From Candidatus Falkowbacteria bacterium RIFOXYD12_FULL_34_57 (lineage in GTDB: Bacteria; Patescibacteriota; Patescibacteriia; Patescibacteriales; UBA12075): DNA of 48,215 nucleotides. The stretch covers positions 1 to 48,215 of the forward strand of contig MFGN01000012.1 of the NCBI GenBank assembly GCA_001780285.1. Direction: 5' to 3'. Under the pieces are notes generated by a model that saw nothing but the letters and a program-made list of their open reading frames with translations, ran no database searches and was not told the origin of the DNA. The position numbers and the translations under genes were made by a program. This document shows, piece after piece, positions 1-8,462 of the stretch. Every line of letters begins with the position of its first letter. Position 1 is the first letter of the stretch.

Positions 1-95
1 TATTTAACCCAAATTATTAATTAATTTGAGTTAGATTTTATATGACTCAACCGATAGTAGCAAAGTTAGAAAATAGATGGCTCAATTCGTAATAC

Positions 96-125
96 TTGAA
101 ATATTATAATTGTTTATGTTATAAT
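96..125 (+). promoter_or_regulatory. Sigma70-type promoter for the plus-strand glycan gene train
   Basis: TTGAAA (96-101) and a perfect TATAAT (120-125) are separated by 18 bases. Transcription would start near 132, leaving an A-rich leader of about 68 nt before the first ATG at 200. It is the only clear promoter seen ahead of the plus-strand genes, which then run with little spacing to 22962. Seen by eye; transcription is inferred. Confidence 0.6.
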
Positions 126-173
126 TATACAAAATAAAAGAAAAATAAAAATAAACAAAAATAAAAACAAGAT

Positions 174-187
174 ACGTAATTTTACGT
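174..187 (+). promoter_or_regulatory. Short hairpin plus T-rich tract in the leader
   Basis: ACGTAA (174-179) and TTACGT (182-187) are perfect inverted repeats, followed directly by a T-rich run that reaches the ATG at 200. It looks like a weak intrinsic terminator or attenuator inside the leader, or it may simply occlude the start region. The stem is only 5-6 bp and A/T-rich, so a regulatory role is speculative. Confidence 0.2.
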
Positions 188-199
188 GTTTTTTATTTT

Positions 200-1330
200 A
201 TGAAATTATTGATTTTAACGCAAAAGATAGATAAGAATGATGATTTGCTTGGTTTTTTTTATGCCTGGGTGGGTGAATTTGCTAAATATTATAAAAAAAT
301 AACAGTAATTTGTCTGTATAGAGGAGAAAGTGATTTACCGGAGAATGTAAAAGTGTTAAGTCTTGGAAAAGAAAATCTCTCCTCGAGAGAAGTACCCGAT
401 AAAGGGAGGTATGTTTCATTGTTTTATTGTTTCACTGTTAAATTGTTGTATATTCTTAATTTTTATCGTTATATTTGGCAGGAACGAAAAAATTATGATC
501 GGGTTTTTATTCATATGAATCCGGAGTACGGAGTATTGGGGGGATGGGTTTGGAAATTGATGGGCAAAAAAATGGTGATGTGGTACACGCATAAGGCGGT
601 TAATCTTAAATTGCGTATCGCCGAGAAATTTGTTAGTACTGTTTTTACAGCATCTGCGGATAGTTTTCAATTGAATAGTAAAAAGGCTCGAGTGGTTGGA
701 CATGGAGTGGATGTGGACAAGTTCGCTGGTCGTCCGCCCGAGGCGGATCAGCCGAAATATAATGAAAAATTGATGGCTGAAAATTCGGTTTTATATGTCG
801 GCAGAATCAGCAAGATCAAGAATCAGATGTTGTTGGTCAGGGCAGCAGATTATTTGGTAAACAAAAAAGATATTTGGAATTTTAAATTTAATTTTATCGG
901 CGAACCGGTGTATGATCGGGATAAAAAATATTTTGAAGAGATAAAAAGATTTATCAAAGACAAAAAGATACAAGAATATATTGAATTTTCAGGAAAGGTT
1001 TCGCATAATAATATGCCCCGAGAGTATCAAAATGCCGATTTGCTTGTTAATCTTTGCCCCACAGGAGGCATGGATAAGGCTGTATTGGAAGCCATGAGCT
1101 GCGAGCGGGGAGTAATAGCTTTCAATAAAACATTTGAAAAGTTATTGGGCAAATATCAAGAAGAATTGATATTATCAAATGAAGATCCGGAAGAATTGGG
1201 AGAGAAAATAAATAAATTTTTAAATAAAAGCGAAGAAGAAAAAAAGAGCATCGGTAAAAATTTGCGTGAAGAAATTATTGAAAATCATAGCATGGAAAAA
1301 TTGATAAAAAATTTAGTAGCATATATTTAA
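200..1330 (+). CDS. GT-B glycosyltransferase (GT4 type)
   Basis: A 376-residue protein with the layout of a family 4 retaining glycosyltransferase, which would transfer a sugar from a nucleotide-sugar donor in the cytoplasm. The C-terminal donor-binding half begins around VLYVGRISKIKNQ (about residues 197-209). The helix LVNLCPTGGMDKAVLEAMSCE (near 282-301) matches the usual EX7E region, although only the second Glu is evident; the first position is Gly. The N-terminal acceptor half is divergent. No signal peptide or membrane segment is seen. The ATG at 200 has no clear Shine-Dalgarno site, as is common in this window. Oddity: residues 178-183 (RPPEAD), at the linker after GHGVDVDKF, are encoded by a perfect GC-rich palindrome that resembles an intergenic repeat core found elsewhere here. 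Sugar specificity cannot be read from the sequence. Confidence 0.88.
   Translation: MKLLILTQKIDKNDDLLGFFYAWVGEFAKYYKKITVICLYRGESDLPENVKVLSLGKENLSSREVPDKGRYVSLFYCFTVKLLYILNFYRYIWQERKNYDRVFIHMNPEYGVLGGWVWKLMGKKMVMWYTHKAVNLKLRIAEKFVSTVFTASADSFQLNSKKARVVGHGVDVDKFAGRPPEADQPKYNEKLMAENSVLYVGRISKIKNQMLLVRAADYLVNKKDIWNFKFNFIGEPVYDRDKKYFEEIKRFIKDKKIQEYIEFSGKVSHNNMPREYQNADLLVNLCPTGGMDKAVLEAMSCERGVIAFNKTFEKLLGKYQEELILSNEDPEELGEKINKFLNKSEEEKKSIGKNLREEIIENHSMEKLIKNLVAYI
733..747 (+). repeat. In-frame GC-rich palindrome inside a glycosyltransferase gene
   Basis: TCCGCC-CGA-GGCGGA is a perfect 6-bp stem with a 3-base loop in an otherwise A/T-rich gene. Its 3' eleven bases (737-747) recur exactly at 28626-28636 within an intergenic palindromic element. 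It encodes a short Pro/charged insertion, reminiscent of the protein-inserted palindromic elements of Rickettsia. Confidence 0.6.
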
Positions 1331-1345
1331 CCCCACCCTTTTTTA

Positions 1346-1442
1346 TCATTCCGGATTTCGATCCGGAACCCCCATCTGCCGGCAGGCAGGTATGCCGTTG
1401 AAAAAATGTTTTACGGGATTTTGAATCGATTTCAGAACGACA
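1346..1442 (-). repeat. Palindromic intergenic element, copy 1 (inverted)
   Basis: This spacer holds a perfect 8-bp hairpin with a TTCG loop (1349-1368), the palindrome CTGCCGGCAG (1376-1385), and an end (about 1424-1442) that is the reverse complement of the TTCTGAA...GATTCAAAATCC start of the element at 20377. It is GC-richer than its surroundings. It lies between the first glycosyltransferase and a methyltransferase and covers the upstream ATG at 1406, so the 22 residues from that ATG would be partly repeat-encoded. Confidence 0.6.
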
Positions 1443-1471
1443 AGGAGGATAATTGTTTAAGTGAAATTTTT

Positions 1472-2176
1472 ATGGAAGATTATAAAAAAGCAAATATTGA
1501 AAAATATCAAAATTCAAAACAAAGAGATAAGGTTCTGACTAAAAAAACCAGTTTGGACACTTTTCGCAGGAGCGCGCGCAGATTATTCAGGTCGACTGAC
1601 GTGGTATTGGATATTGCCGGCGGACCTGGTGTGCAAACCGATATTTTGCGGAAGGAAGGATTGGTTAAAGAAGTTTATGCTATTGATATAGCTTCTGATA
1701 TGTTAAAAGAAAGAAATCTTCTGGATCATTGCAGGGAAGGGGATATGGAGAATTTGCCTTATGAGGATGAATTTTTTGATAAAGCTTTGTTTATAGCCGC
1801 TGTCCATCATTCAGATAAAACCGAGAGAGTTTTAGGCGAGGCGAAGCGGGTTTTGAAAAAGGGGGGTATGATAATTTTCAGTGAACCGATATCTTTGAAA
1901 CTTTTACTTTTAGGAGAGGGAATCAGGCCGACGCCTGACGGGGTAGAATTTTATTTTTCTCCCGTTTATTTATTAAAACACATAAAGAAACAAGGATTGA
2001 AGATAAAATATATTCGTTATTATGGGTTTTTATCCAGATTTGCAGGAAAAATTAGCAAGAATGAATTTTTAACAAATTTTATTTTTAAATTGGAGTGTAT
2101 TATTGGCGCTATTCCTGTTTTGGGAAGATTAATAGGATTGGTCGGGAATAGAGTATTTATTGCCGCTCAGAAATAA
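1472..2176 (+). CDS. Class I SAM-dependent methyltransferase
   Basis: About 234 residues with a Rossmann methyltransferase core. Motif I is VLDIAGGPGVQ, followed by the acidic strand YAIDIASDML, and the post-II segment DKALFIAAVHH leads into RVLKKGGMIIFSEP. It resembles the Methyltransf_11/UbiE-like group, so it would transfer a methyl group to a small molecule, sugar or lipid intermediate; the acceptor is unknown. The ATG at 1472 is chosen because an in-frame ATG at 1406 lies in repeat-derived sequence. A strong AAGGAGGA (1442-1449) stands 22 nt upstream of 1472, too far for an ideal site, so the start is uncertain. The gene ends 1 nt before the ATG of the next glycosyltransferase. Confidence 0.85.
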   Translation: MEDYKKANIEKYQNSKQRDKVLTKKTSLDTFRRSARRLFRSTDVVLDIAGGPGVQTDILRKEGLVKEVYAIDIASDMLKERNLLDHCREGDMENLPYEDEFFDKALFIAAVHHSDKTERVLGEAKRVLKKGGMIIFSEPISLKLLLLGEGIRPTPDGVEFYFSPVYLLKHIKKQGLKIKYIRYYGFLSRFAGKISKNEFLTNFIFKLECIIGAIPVLGRLIGLVGNRVFIAAQK

Positions 2177-2177
2177 T

Positions 2178-3203
2178 ATGAGGATTTGTTATTTTGGAAT
2201 ATATGATCAAAAATATAGCCGAAACAGAATATTAATCAACGGTTTGCGGAAAAATGGAGTTGAAATCACAGAATGCCATTCAAATCAACAAGGAATAGGA
2301 AAATATGTTGATTTAATAAAAAAACATCGGCAAGTTAAGGATAAATATGATTTAATGATCGTGGGATTTCCCGGACCGCAGGCCATGATATTGGCTCGTT
2401 TTTTGTCCAGAAAAAAAATTGTATTTGATGCTTTTGCATCTTTGTATGATTCGGTTTATGGAGAAAACAATAAATCCATATTTTCAAACGCTAGGGCATT
2501 TTATTTTTTCTTTCTTGATAAATCGGCCTGCTTGTTTGCTGATAAAATATTGCTGGACACCAATAGCCATATTGATTATTATGTTCAAAGATTTAAAATA
2601 AAAAAAGAAAAATTCATTAGAATATTTGTTGGCTCTGATGATAGTATTATTTATCCGCAAAAAGAAGAAGATAATGGAAAAGAAGAATTTTTGGTTCATT
2701 TTCACGGGCTTTATACGCCGTTGCAAGGAGTGGAACACATAATTGGAGCGGCTGAAATTTTAAAAGATGAAAATATAAAATTTAATATTATCGGAGGCAA
2801 AATCAAAGATAAGTGGGGGGATAAAGGAATGAAAAATATTAATTTTTTTTCTTGGATTCCCTATGAAAATCTCGGCGCTTATATGCAAAAAGCCGATGTG
2901 TGTTTGGGAATATTCGGCGGTACAGACAAGGCGATGCGCGTCATACCCAATAAGCTTTATGAGGCTTTGGCAATGCGCAGGGCGGTAATCACCGGAATAT
3001 CGGATACAATACAGGAATTATTAACCGACAAAGAAAATGTTTTGTTGTGCAAAATGGCCAGCGCGGAGGATTTGGCAGGCAAGATACTGGAGTTGAAAAA
3101 TAATGCCGAATTAAGGACCAAAATAGCGGAAAATGGATATAGGGTGTTTAAAGAAAGATTATTTCCCAAGGCTATAGCAAAAGATTTAATAAAATATTTA
3201 TAA
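2178..3203 (+). CDS. GT-B glycosyltransferase (GT4-like)
   Basis: A 341-residue glycosyltransferase. [10 protein letters not shown] at the N terminus is the first strand of a GT-B fold, and the C-terminal domain carries [17 protein letters not shown] (near residue 256), the classic donor-site helix of GT4 enzymes with its conserved Glu. An in-frame ATG at 2160 would add six residues but overlaps the preceding gene, so 2178 is preferred; it follows the preceding stop by one base. It sits directly upstream of UDP-glucuronate decarboxylase, so a pentose-containing product is possible but unproven. Donor and acceptor are unknown. Confidence 0.85.
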   Translation: MRICYFGIYDQKYSRNRILINGLRKNGVEITECHSNQQGIGKYVDLIKKHRQVKDKYDLMIVGFPGPQAMILARFLSRKKIVFDAFASLYDSVYGENNKSIFSNARAFYFFFLDKSACLFADKILLDTNSHIDYYVQRFKIKKEKFIRIFVGSDDSIIYPQKEEDNGKEEFLVHFHGLYTPLQGVEHIIGAAEILKDENIKFNIIGGKIKDKWGDKGMKNINFFSWIPYENLGAYMQKADVCLGIFGGTDKAMRVIPNKLYEALAMRRAVITGISDTIQELLTDKENVLLCKMASAEDLAGKILELKNNAELRTKIAENGYRVFKERLFPKAIAKDLIKYL

Positions 3204-3208
3204 AAAAT

Positions 3209-4153
3209 ATGCAAAAAAGAATTTTAGTTACAGGGGGAGCGGGATTTATCGGATCTCATTTATGCAAAAGATTGTTGAATGAAGGGCATGAAATCATATG
3301 TGTGGATAATTTTTTTACCGGCAGCAAAAGAAATATCCACGATTTGATGGATAATAAGAATTTTGAGATCATGAGGCACGATATTACTTTTCCGCTTCAT
3401 GTAGAAGTTGATGAAATATACAATTTAGCTTGCCCGGCATCTCCGCGGCATTACCAGTATGATCCCATTCAGACCATCAAAGCTTCGATACATGGAGCGA
3501 TCAATATGCTCGGATTGGCCAAGAGAACAAGCGCGAAGATTCTTCAGGCTTCCACCTCGGAAGTTTATGGCGATCCGGAAATACATCCGCAGACGGAGTC
3601 ATATTGGGGGCGGGTCAATCCCAACGGACCCAGATCCTGCTATGACGAAGGAAAAAGATGCGCGGAGACTTTATTTTTTGATTATTACCGCCAGCATAAT
3701 GTAAACATCGGTATTGTTAGGATTTTTAATACTTACGGACCGAACATGCAGCCGGGCGACGGCCGAGTAGTGTCCAATTTCATCATGCAGGCCCTGCAAA
3801 ATCAGGATATTACCATTTACGGCGACGGAAGCCAAACCAGATCATTTCAATATATTGACGACTTGATCAACGGAATGGTTAAGATGATGGAAGCGGACGG
3901 TTTTACTGGGCCGGTAAATATCGGCAATCCCGGAGAGTTTACGATCAAGGAGCTGGCGGAAGAGGTTTTAAAATTGATTCCCGAAAGCAAAAGCAGCATT
4001 ATTTATAAGGATTTGCCGGCTGACGATCCCAGACAAAGAAGGCCTGATATCAGCCTGGCGAAAGAAAAATTAAGCTGGGAGCCGACCATTGAGCTGGAAG
4101 TAGGACTCAAGGAAACAATAGATTATTTTAGAAAGTTATTAAACAATTTATAA
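3209..4153 (+). CDS. uxs: UDP-glucuronate decarboxylase (UDP-xylose synthase)
   Basis: A 314-residue extended SDR. The NAD site is [10 protein letters not shown] (residues 8-17), and the family-specific signatures [26 protein letters not shown] and [11 protein letters not shown] are all present. Catalytic Tyr145 and Lys149 form the YXXXK pair (YDEGK) and the Glu of SEVYG is kept. By family knowledge it oxidises UDP-glucuronate at C4, decarboxylates it and re-reduces it to UDP-xylose in the cytoplasm. The length is that expected for the bacterial soluble enzyme. It is visibly richer in G/C than its neighbours. The substrate must be made elsewhere, because no UDP-glucose dehydrogenase was found in this window. 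Confidence 0.93.
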   Translation: MQKRILVTGGAGFIGSHLCKRLLNEGHEIICVDNFFTGSKRNIHDLMDNKNFEIMRHDITFPLHVEVDEIYNLACPASPRHYQYDPIQTIKASIHGAINMLGLAKRTSAKILQASTSEVYGDPEIHPQTESYWGRVNPNGPRSCYDEGKRCAETLFFDYYRQHNVNIGIVRIFNTYGPNMQPGDGRVVSNFIMQALQNQDITIYGDGSQTRSFQYIDDLINGMVKMMEADGFTGPVNIGNPGEFTIKELAEEVLKLIPESKSSIIYKDLPADDPRQRRPDISLAKEKLSWEPTIELEVGLKETIDYFRKLLNNL

Positions 4154-4165
4154 ATTTAAAAAAAT

Positions 4166-4867
4166 ATGAAGCTTTCAATTATTATACCGATTTATAATGA
4201 AAAAAATACGCTTGAAGAATTAATTCGGAAGGTGGAAGATGTTAAGCTTGAAAATATTGAAAAAGAGATTATTATGATCGATGATTGTTCAACTGACGGT
4301 ACGCGGGATATATTAAAAAAATGGGAAGGCAGATATGAGATTATACATAAAGATCAAAATGAAGGCAAAGGTTCGGCGGTCGTATCCGGTTTGCAAAAAG
4401 CCAGCGGCGACATGGTTATTATTCAGGATGCCGATCTGGAATATGACCCGAATGAATATCAATTTGTATTAGAGCCGATTCTTGCGAAAAGAGCCGATGT
4501 TGTTTATGGATCAAGATTCCTGACCCATCGTCCGCATCGGGTATTTCATTTTTGGCATTCTATCGGAAACAGATTTCTTACGCTTTTATCCAACATGTTT
4601 ACCGATCTGACTTTGACCGATATGGAGACTTGCTACAAAGCATTCAACCGCAAAGCCCTGGACAGAGTCAAAAACAGAATTACGTCAAAGCGCTTTGGAA
4701 TAGAGCCGGAGATTACCGCGCTGTTTGCCAAAAATAAAGATTTGGTGGTCTATGAAGTGGGAATATCTTATTATGGCCGGACTTATGCGGAGGGCAAGAA
4801 AATAAACTGGAAAGACGGTTTTTCCGCGATTTGGTGCATTATTAAATTTAACTTATTTAGAAAGTAA
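4166..4867 (+). CDS. GT2 glycosyltransferase, dolichyl-phosphate mannose synthase-like
   Basis: A 233-residue GT-A enzyme starting with MKLSIIIPIYNEKNTLEELI. It contains the acidic metal/donor motifs DDCSTDGT (near 40-47) and QDADLEYDP (DAD at 88-90), then YGSRF and the DPM-type block LTDMETCYKAFNR. It has no C-terminal membrane segments, so it matches the short soluble DPM1 form. Family members move a sugar from a nucleotide donor to polyprenyl phosphate at the inner membrane face. The product could feed the GT-C-like membrane enzymes encoded downstream. The exact sugar cannot be deduced. Confidence 0.88.
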   Translation: MKLSIIIPIYNEKNTLEELIRKVEDVKLENIEKEIIMIDDCSTDGTRDILKKWEGRYEIIHKDQNEGKGSAVVSGLQKASGDMVIIQDADLEYDPNEYQFVLEPILAKRADVVYGSRFLTHRPHRVFHFWHSIGNRFLTLLSNMFTDLTLTDMETCYKAFNRKALDRVKNRITSKRFGIEPEITALFAKNKDLVVYEVGISYYGRTYAEGKKINWKDGFSAIWCIIKFNLFRK

Positions 4868-4870
4868 AAA

Positions 4871-6229
4871 ATGGAAAATCGTAAATATAAAATCGCAATT
4901 ATAAACGTGAAGAACAACAAACATAACATGGCCATGAACAAGGATTTAAATGGCGGATTTGGAACGATGGATTCTTATTCAGAGACTTTTTTTGAAAAAA
5001 TCATTTCATTTTATAAAAAAAAATCAATAAAATTACCCATAATTTCTTTGGCATATTTGATGGGAATTTTTAAAGAAATAAATGTTGATGCCGAATACTA
5101 TGAAATATCCGATCCGCTGATAAGAGATGATTTTGATGTTATTTTGATTTACGGCTCCATCGTTGATTTTAGAAATGAAAAAGAGATCGCTGAAAGCTTG
5201 AAAAAACTTTATCCCGGGGCAAAAGTCGGTTTTATAGGGCCTTTTCCATCGGTTATGCCGGAATTATTTGATTCTCTTGATTTTGTGATTAAAGGCAGTT
5301 TTGAAAAATTTTTTTTGCATGATTTTGTTTCACCGGCGCAGCTAAAAGGAATTGTAAATATAAAAGAAAGCATCAATATGAATGATTTGCCGCACCCGGA
5401 GCTTGATGGTTTTCCGATTTCGGAATACGGGTATTCTCCGGCAATAACCGCAAAACCGTTTTTTGCCCTGCAGGCTTCTGTCGGATGTCCGTTTAGTTGT
5501 TCATATTATTGCGTGTACGGAGCGTTCCAGGGCCAGAAAGTTATAACCAGATCTCCGAAAAAAGTTGTCGGCGATATTGAATATTTAGTTGATAAATATA
5601 ATATCAAAGGAATTCAATTTCGAGATCCCGTTTTTGGAATTGAAAAAGGATATATTGAAGAATTTTGCCGGGAATTGCAAAAAAATAAAATCAATATTAA
5701 GTGGGGCATAGAAACCAGAATTGATTTACTGGACAAAGAAAAAATAAAAATGATGTTTAGCACCGGCCTTAGAAATATTAACATAGGCATTGAAACAGTT
5801 GATCGGGAAATAGCCAAGAAAAATAAAAGAATTCTAATTAATATAAATAAACAAGAAGAAATAATTAAATATTGTAAAAAAATCGGGATTAAAATTTCAG
5901 CTTTTTACCTTTTTGGTTATGAAGATGATACCCGGGAAACCATGAAGCAAACTCTTGAATATGCTAAAAAGTTAAATACTTTTTTAGCGCGTTTTGCGAT
6001 TTGCACGCCATATCCAGGAACGGATTTTTATGAGGATTTAAAAAAGGAAGATAGATTGATGACTTATGATTTTGAAGCATATACCCAATTCAACCCGGTG
6101 ATTAAGCACAAAAATCTTGCAAATTCGGAAATAAAAAGAATGTTATCCCAAGCTTTTAAGGAATATTATTTTAGATTAAGTTATATTTTAACGATGATAA
6201 TATGGAAAATAAGAGAATTTTGGTTGTAG
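4871..6229 (+). CDS. Cobalamin-binding-type radical SAM protein with CX3CX3C cysteine spacing
   Basis: A 452-residue protein: an N-terminal B12-binding-like Rossmann half (about 35-150; no DXHXXG motif, as is common in this class) followed by a radical SAM half. The cluster loop reads GCPFSCSYYCVYG, with Cys206, Cys210 and Cys214, so the spacing is CX3CX3C rather than the usual CX3CX2C. Other radical SAM landmarks are present: NINIGIETVD, the FYLFGYEDDT strand, and CTPYPGTDFYEDL near the C terminus. The family includes methylases, ring-forming and rearranging enzymes; the reaction here is unknown. It follows the GT2 gene by 3 nt and overlaps the next SDR gene by 28 nt, indicating tight co-expression. 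Confidence 0.85.
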   Translation: MENRKYKIAIINVKNNKHNMAMNKDLNGGFGTMDSYSETFFEKIISFYKKKSIKLPIISLAYLMGIFKEINVDAEYYEISDPLIRDDFDVILIYGSIVDFRNEKEIAESLKKLYPGAKVGFIGPFPSVMPELFDSLDFVIKGSFEKFFLHDFVSPAQLKGIVNIKESINMNDLPHPELDGFPISEYGYSPAITAKPFFALQASVGCPFSCSYYCVYGAFQGQKVITRSPKKVVGDIEYLVDKYNIKGIQFRDPVFGIEKGYIEEFCRELQKNKINIKWGIETRIDLLDKEKIKMMFSTGLRNINIGIETVDREIAKKNKRILININKQEEIIKYCKKIGIKISAFYLFGYEDDTRETMKQTLEYAKKLNTFLARFAICTPYPGTDFYEDLKKEDRLMTYDFEAYTQFNPVIKHKNLANSEIKRMLSQAFKEYYFRLSYILTMIIWKIREFWL

Positions 6230-7047
6230 GTGGAACAGGATATATTGGACAAAGTTTAGTTTCATGCCTGCTTCGATATAATTATGAAGTGTCTTTGCTG
6301 CTCAGAAGAAAAGCAAAGAATGATCTTAATAAAATAAATTATTATTTTGGAGATGTGCTGCACAAAAAAACATTGTATGAGGCTGCAAAAAATATTGATG
6401 CTGTAATATATCTTGCTTCCGTTATACGTACTTGGAATAAAAAAAAGTATCAAGAAAATTCCGCGGGCTTGAGAAACATGATCGATGTCATGAAGGAACG
6501 GGGAGTTAAGAAGCTGATTTATTTTTCTTCAATCAATGCTGCGATTGAGCAAACAGGAAATTATGGTGATTCTAAAAAGGCATGCGAAAAAATAGTTATG
6601 AATTCAAGGCTTGATTATATGATAGTGAGGCCCAATTATGTATATGGCATAGATAAAAGAAATGATTTTTATAAATTTTATAGCTTAATAAAAAAAATTC
6701 ATATTTTTCCGATAATCGGCAATGGTGAAAACAAGTTTGAACCGATAAATAAAGATGATGTTTCCGAGTTAATCGTAAAATTGTTGAAAAACTGGCAAAG
6801 CAAAAAGTTAATTTATTTATCAGGAAAGCAAAAGATATCTTTAAATGGTTTTGCCGGCATGATAAAAAAGATTTCTAATAAAAAATTTATTTCCGTGCAT
6901 TTTCCAATCCGGTCTTTGCAGCCGTTTAAGAAAATATTGCCCTTGGATCTTGACGGCATTGATCAGGATCGAGTGGCGCAAGGGGAAACGCTTTACGGGG
7001 GTGCGGATATAAAAGAAGATTTGCAAAAAATCATAAAGCTTATTTAA
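6202..7047 (+). CDS. NAD(P)-dependent SDR epimerase/dehydratase-like protein
   Basis: A 281-residue extended or atypical SDR. The dinucleotide motif is VGGTGYIGQS (residues 9-18), with YFSSINA as the Ser strand, and the catalytic pair Tyr121/Lys125 (YGDSK) followed by IVRPNYVYG. It resembles NAD-dependent sugar epimerases and the NDUFA9-like group, which act on nucleotide sugars or related substrates. The ATG at 6202 overlaps the upstream radical SAM gene by 28 nt, and a second radical SAM gene follows after 10 nt. The SDR is therefore sandwiched between two radical SAM enzymes and may act on the same intermediate. Substrate unknown. Confidence 0.82.
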   Translation: MENKRILVVGGTGYIGQSLVSCLLRYNYEVSLLLRRKAKNDLNKINYYFGDVLHKKTLYEAAKNIDAVIYLASVIRTWNKKKYQENSAGLRNMIDVMKERGVKKLIYFSSINAAIEQTGNYGDSKKACEKIVMNSRLDYMIVRPNYVYGIDKRNDFYKFYSLIKKIHIFPIIGNGENKFEPINKDDVSELIVKLLKNWQSKKLIYLSGKQKISLNGFAGMIKKISNKKFISVHFPIRSLQPFKKILPLDLDGIDQDRVAQGETLYGGADIKEDLQKIIKLI

Positions 7048-7057
7048 ATAAGAAGTT

Positions 7058-8458
7058 ATGAAAAAAATATTACTTATAAACCCGTCTTTTAAGGGGGTAT
7101 ATGGAGGAACAAATCTGGAAAATGTGGTGCTTCAGACCCCTCCTATCGGTTTAGCCTGTATTGCCGGAAGCTTGTTGCGGGAAAATCATGATGTGAGAAT
7201 TATTGATTTCAATCTTTCGACCAATGATAAAGACAAGCTTGTCAGAGAGCTGAAGGAATTCAATCCGGATTTTGTCGGAATAACAATTGTTACGCCGCTG
7301 GTAAGCGAAGCTGAAAGCATAGGAAAAATAATAAAGGAAACAAACAATCAGATTGTTGTTATCGGCGGAGGTGCTCACTGCTCTTCTTTTCCGGAAGCCT
7401 CTTTAAAAGAGATGTCTTTAGACATCGTGGTTGTTGGCGAAGGTGATTATACAATTTTAGAGATCGTGAATGGCAGAAAATTTTCCGAAATAAAAGGAAT
7501 AGCCTATAAGGATAAAAATAAAAATATTTTTATAAACGAGAGAAGGGAGCTTATCAAAAATCTGGATGATTTGCCAATGCCCGCTTTTCATATTTTTGAG
7601 ATTAATAATTATAAAACTCCTTTAATAATCGCCAGAGAAAATCCTGTTACCTGGTTTGAAACATCAAGGGGATGTCCTTATGGCTGTATTTATTGCAATA
7701 AAAGCGTTTTTGGGCCGACTTTCAGGGCTAAATCCCCGGAAAGGGTCGTAGCAGAGTTTATTAGATTGAAAGATTTAGGGTTCAAAGAACTTCATTTAGC
7801 GGATGATAATTTTACTTTTGATATAAAGAGAGCTAAAAGGATATGCGATTTGCTTATTGAAAAAAAAGTAAATATTATATGGGGAGCGATGAATGGCATC
7901 AGGGTGGATAAAGCTGATTTAGAATTATTAAAAAAGATGAAGCAGGCTGGGTGTTATAGAATCCATTTGGGGATTGAATCCGGAAACCAAAAAATATTAA
8001 ACGGAATAAAAAAGGGAACGACCATAGAACAGATTGTGAGGACTGTTAAATATGCCAAAGAGGCAGGATTGGAGATCGGCGGGTATTTTATGATTGGCTT
8101 GCCGGGAGAAACAGAAGAGACCATGCAGGATACGATTAATTTGGCAAAGTTCTTGAAATTGGATTTGAATAAAATATCCATTACTATCCCGCTTCCTTCT
8201 ACGGAGCTTTTTAAAAAATTGGATGAAAAAAAGTTGATAAAAACATATGACTGGGATGCCTTCAAAATCTATTCATTGCCGTCCAGAATTTATGACCACG
8301 AAAATTTACCCTGGGAGACTATTGAAAAATATTCCAAGAAATTTTATCGAACTGTTTATTTAAATCCCCGGTTTATATTAAAAAGAATCAAAAGGGCTAT
8401 CAAATATAAGACTTTAAAGGATGATATAAAAGCCGCTTTTTCTATTAAATGGATTTAA
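7058..8458 (+). CDS. Cobalamin-binding-type radical SAM protein
   Basis: A 466-residue B12-binding/radical SAM protein. The N-terminal half has the conserved opening QTPPIGLACIAGSLL and VVIGGGAHCSSFPE...VVGEGD typical of the cobalamin-binding Rossmann domain of this class. The radical SAM half carries the canonical loop SRGCPYGCIYCNK with Cys206, Cys210 and Cys213 (CX3CX2C), then HLADDNFTFD, IHLGIESGNQ and GYFMIGLPGETEETM. By family knowledge it would cleave SAM reductively and, with cobalamin, could methylate an unactivated carbon or catalyse another radical reaction. It lies 10 nt after an SDR and 4 nt before a membrane-protein gene. The substrate is unknown; a glycan or lipid intermediate is the contextual guess. 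Confidence 0.9.
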   Translation: MKKILLINPSFKGVYGGTNLENVVLQTPPIGLACIAGSLLRENHDVRIIDFNLSTNDKDKLVRELKEFNPDFVGITIVTPLVSEAESIGKIIKETNNQIVVIGGGAHCSSFPEASLKEMSLDIVVVGEGDYTILEIVNGRKFSEIKGIAYKDKNKNIFINERRELIKNLDDLPMPAFHIFEINNYKTPLIIARENPVTWFETSRGCPYGCIYCNKSVFGPTFRAKSPERVVAEFIRLKDLGFKELHLADDNFTFDIKRAKRICDLLIEKKVNIIWGAMNGIRVDKADLELLKKMKQAGCYRIHLGIESGNQKILNGIKKGTTIEQIVRTVKYAKEAGLEIGGYFMIGLPGETEETMQDTINLAKFLKLDLNKISITIPLPSTELFKKLDEKKLIKTYDWDAFKIYSLPSRIYDHENLPWETIEKYSKKFYRTVYLNPRFILKRIKRAIKYKTLKDDIKAAFSIKWI

Positions 8459-8462
8459 TATT

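Noticed and set aside
1376-1390. GC-rich CTGCCGGCAG palindrome as a terminator of the first gene
   Set aside because: No T-run follows; it fits better as part of the palindromic intergenic element.
4800-7100. Cobalamin riboswitch ahead of the radical SAM genes
   Set aside because: The genes are spaced 3-11 nt apart or overlap, leaving no room for a riboswitch, and no B12-box-like sequence was noticed.
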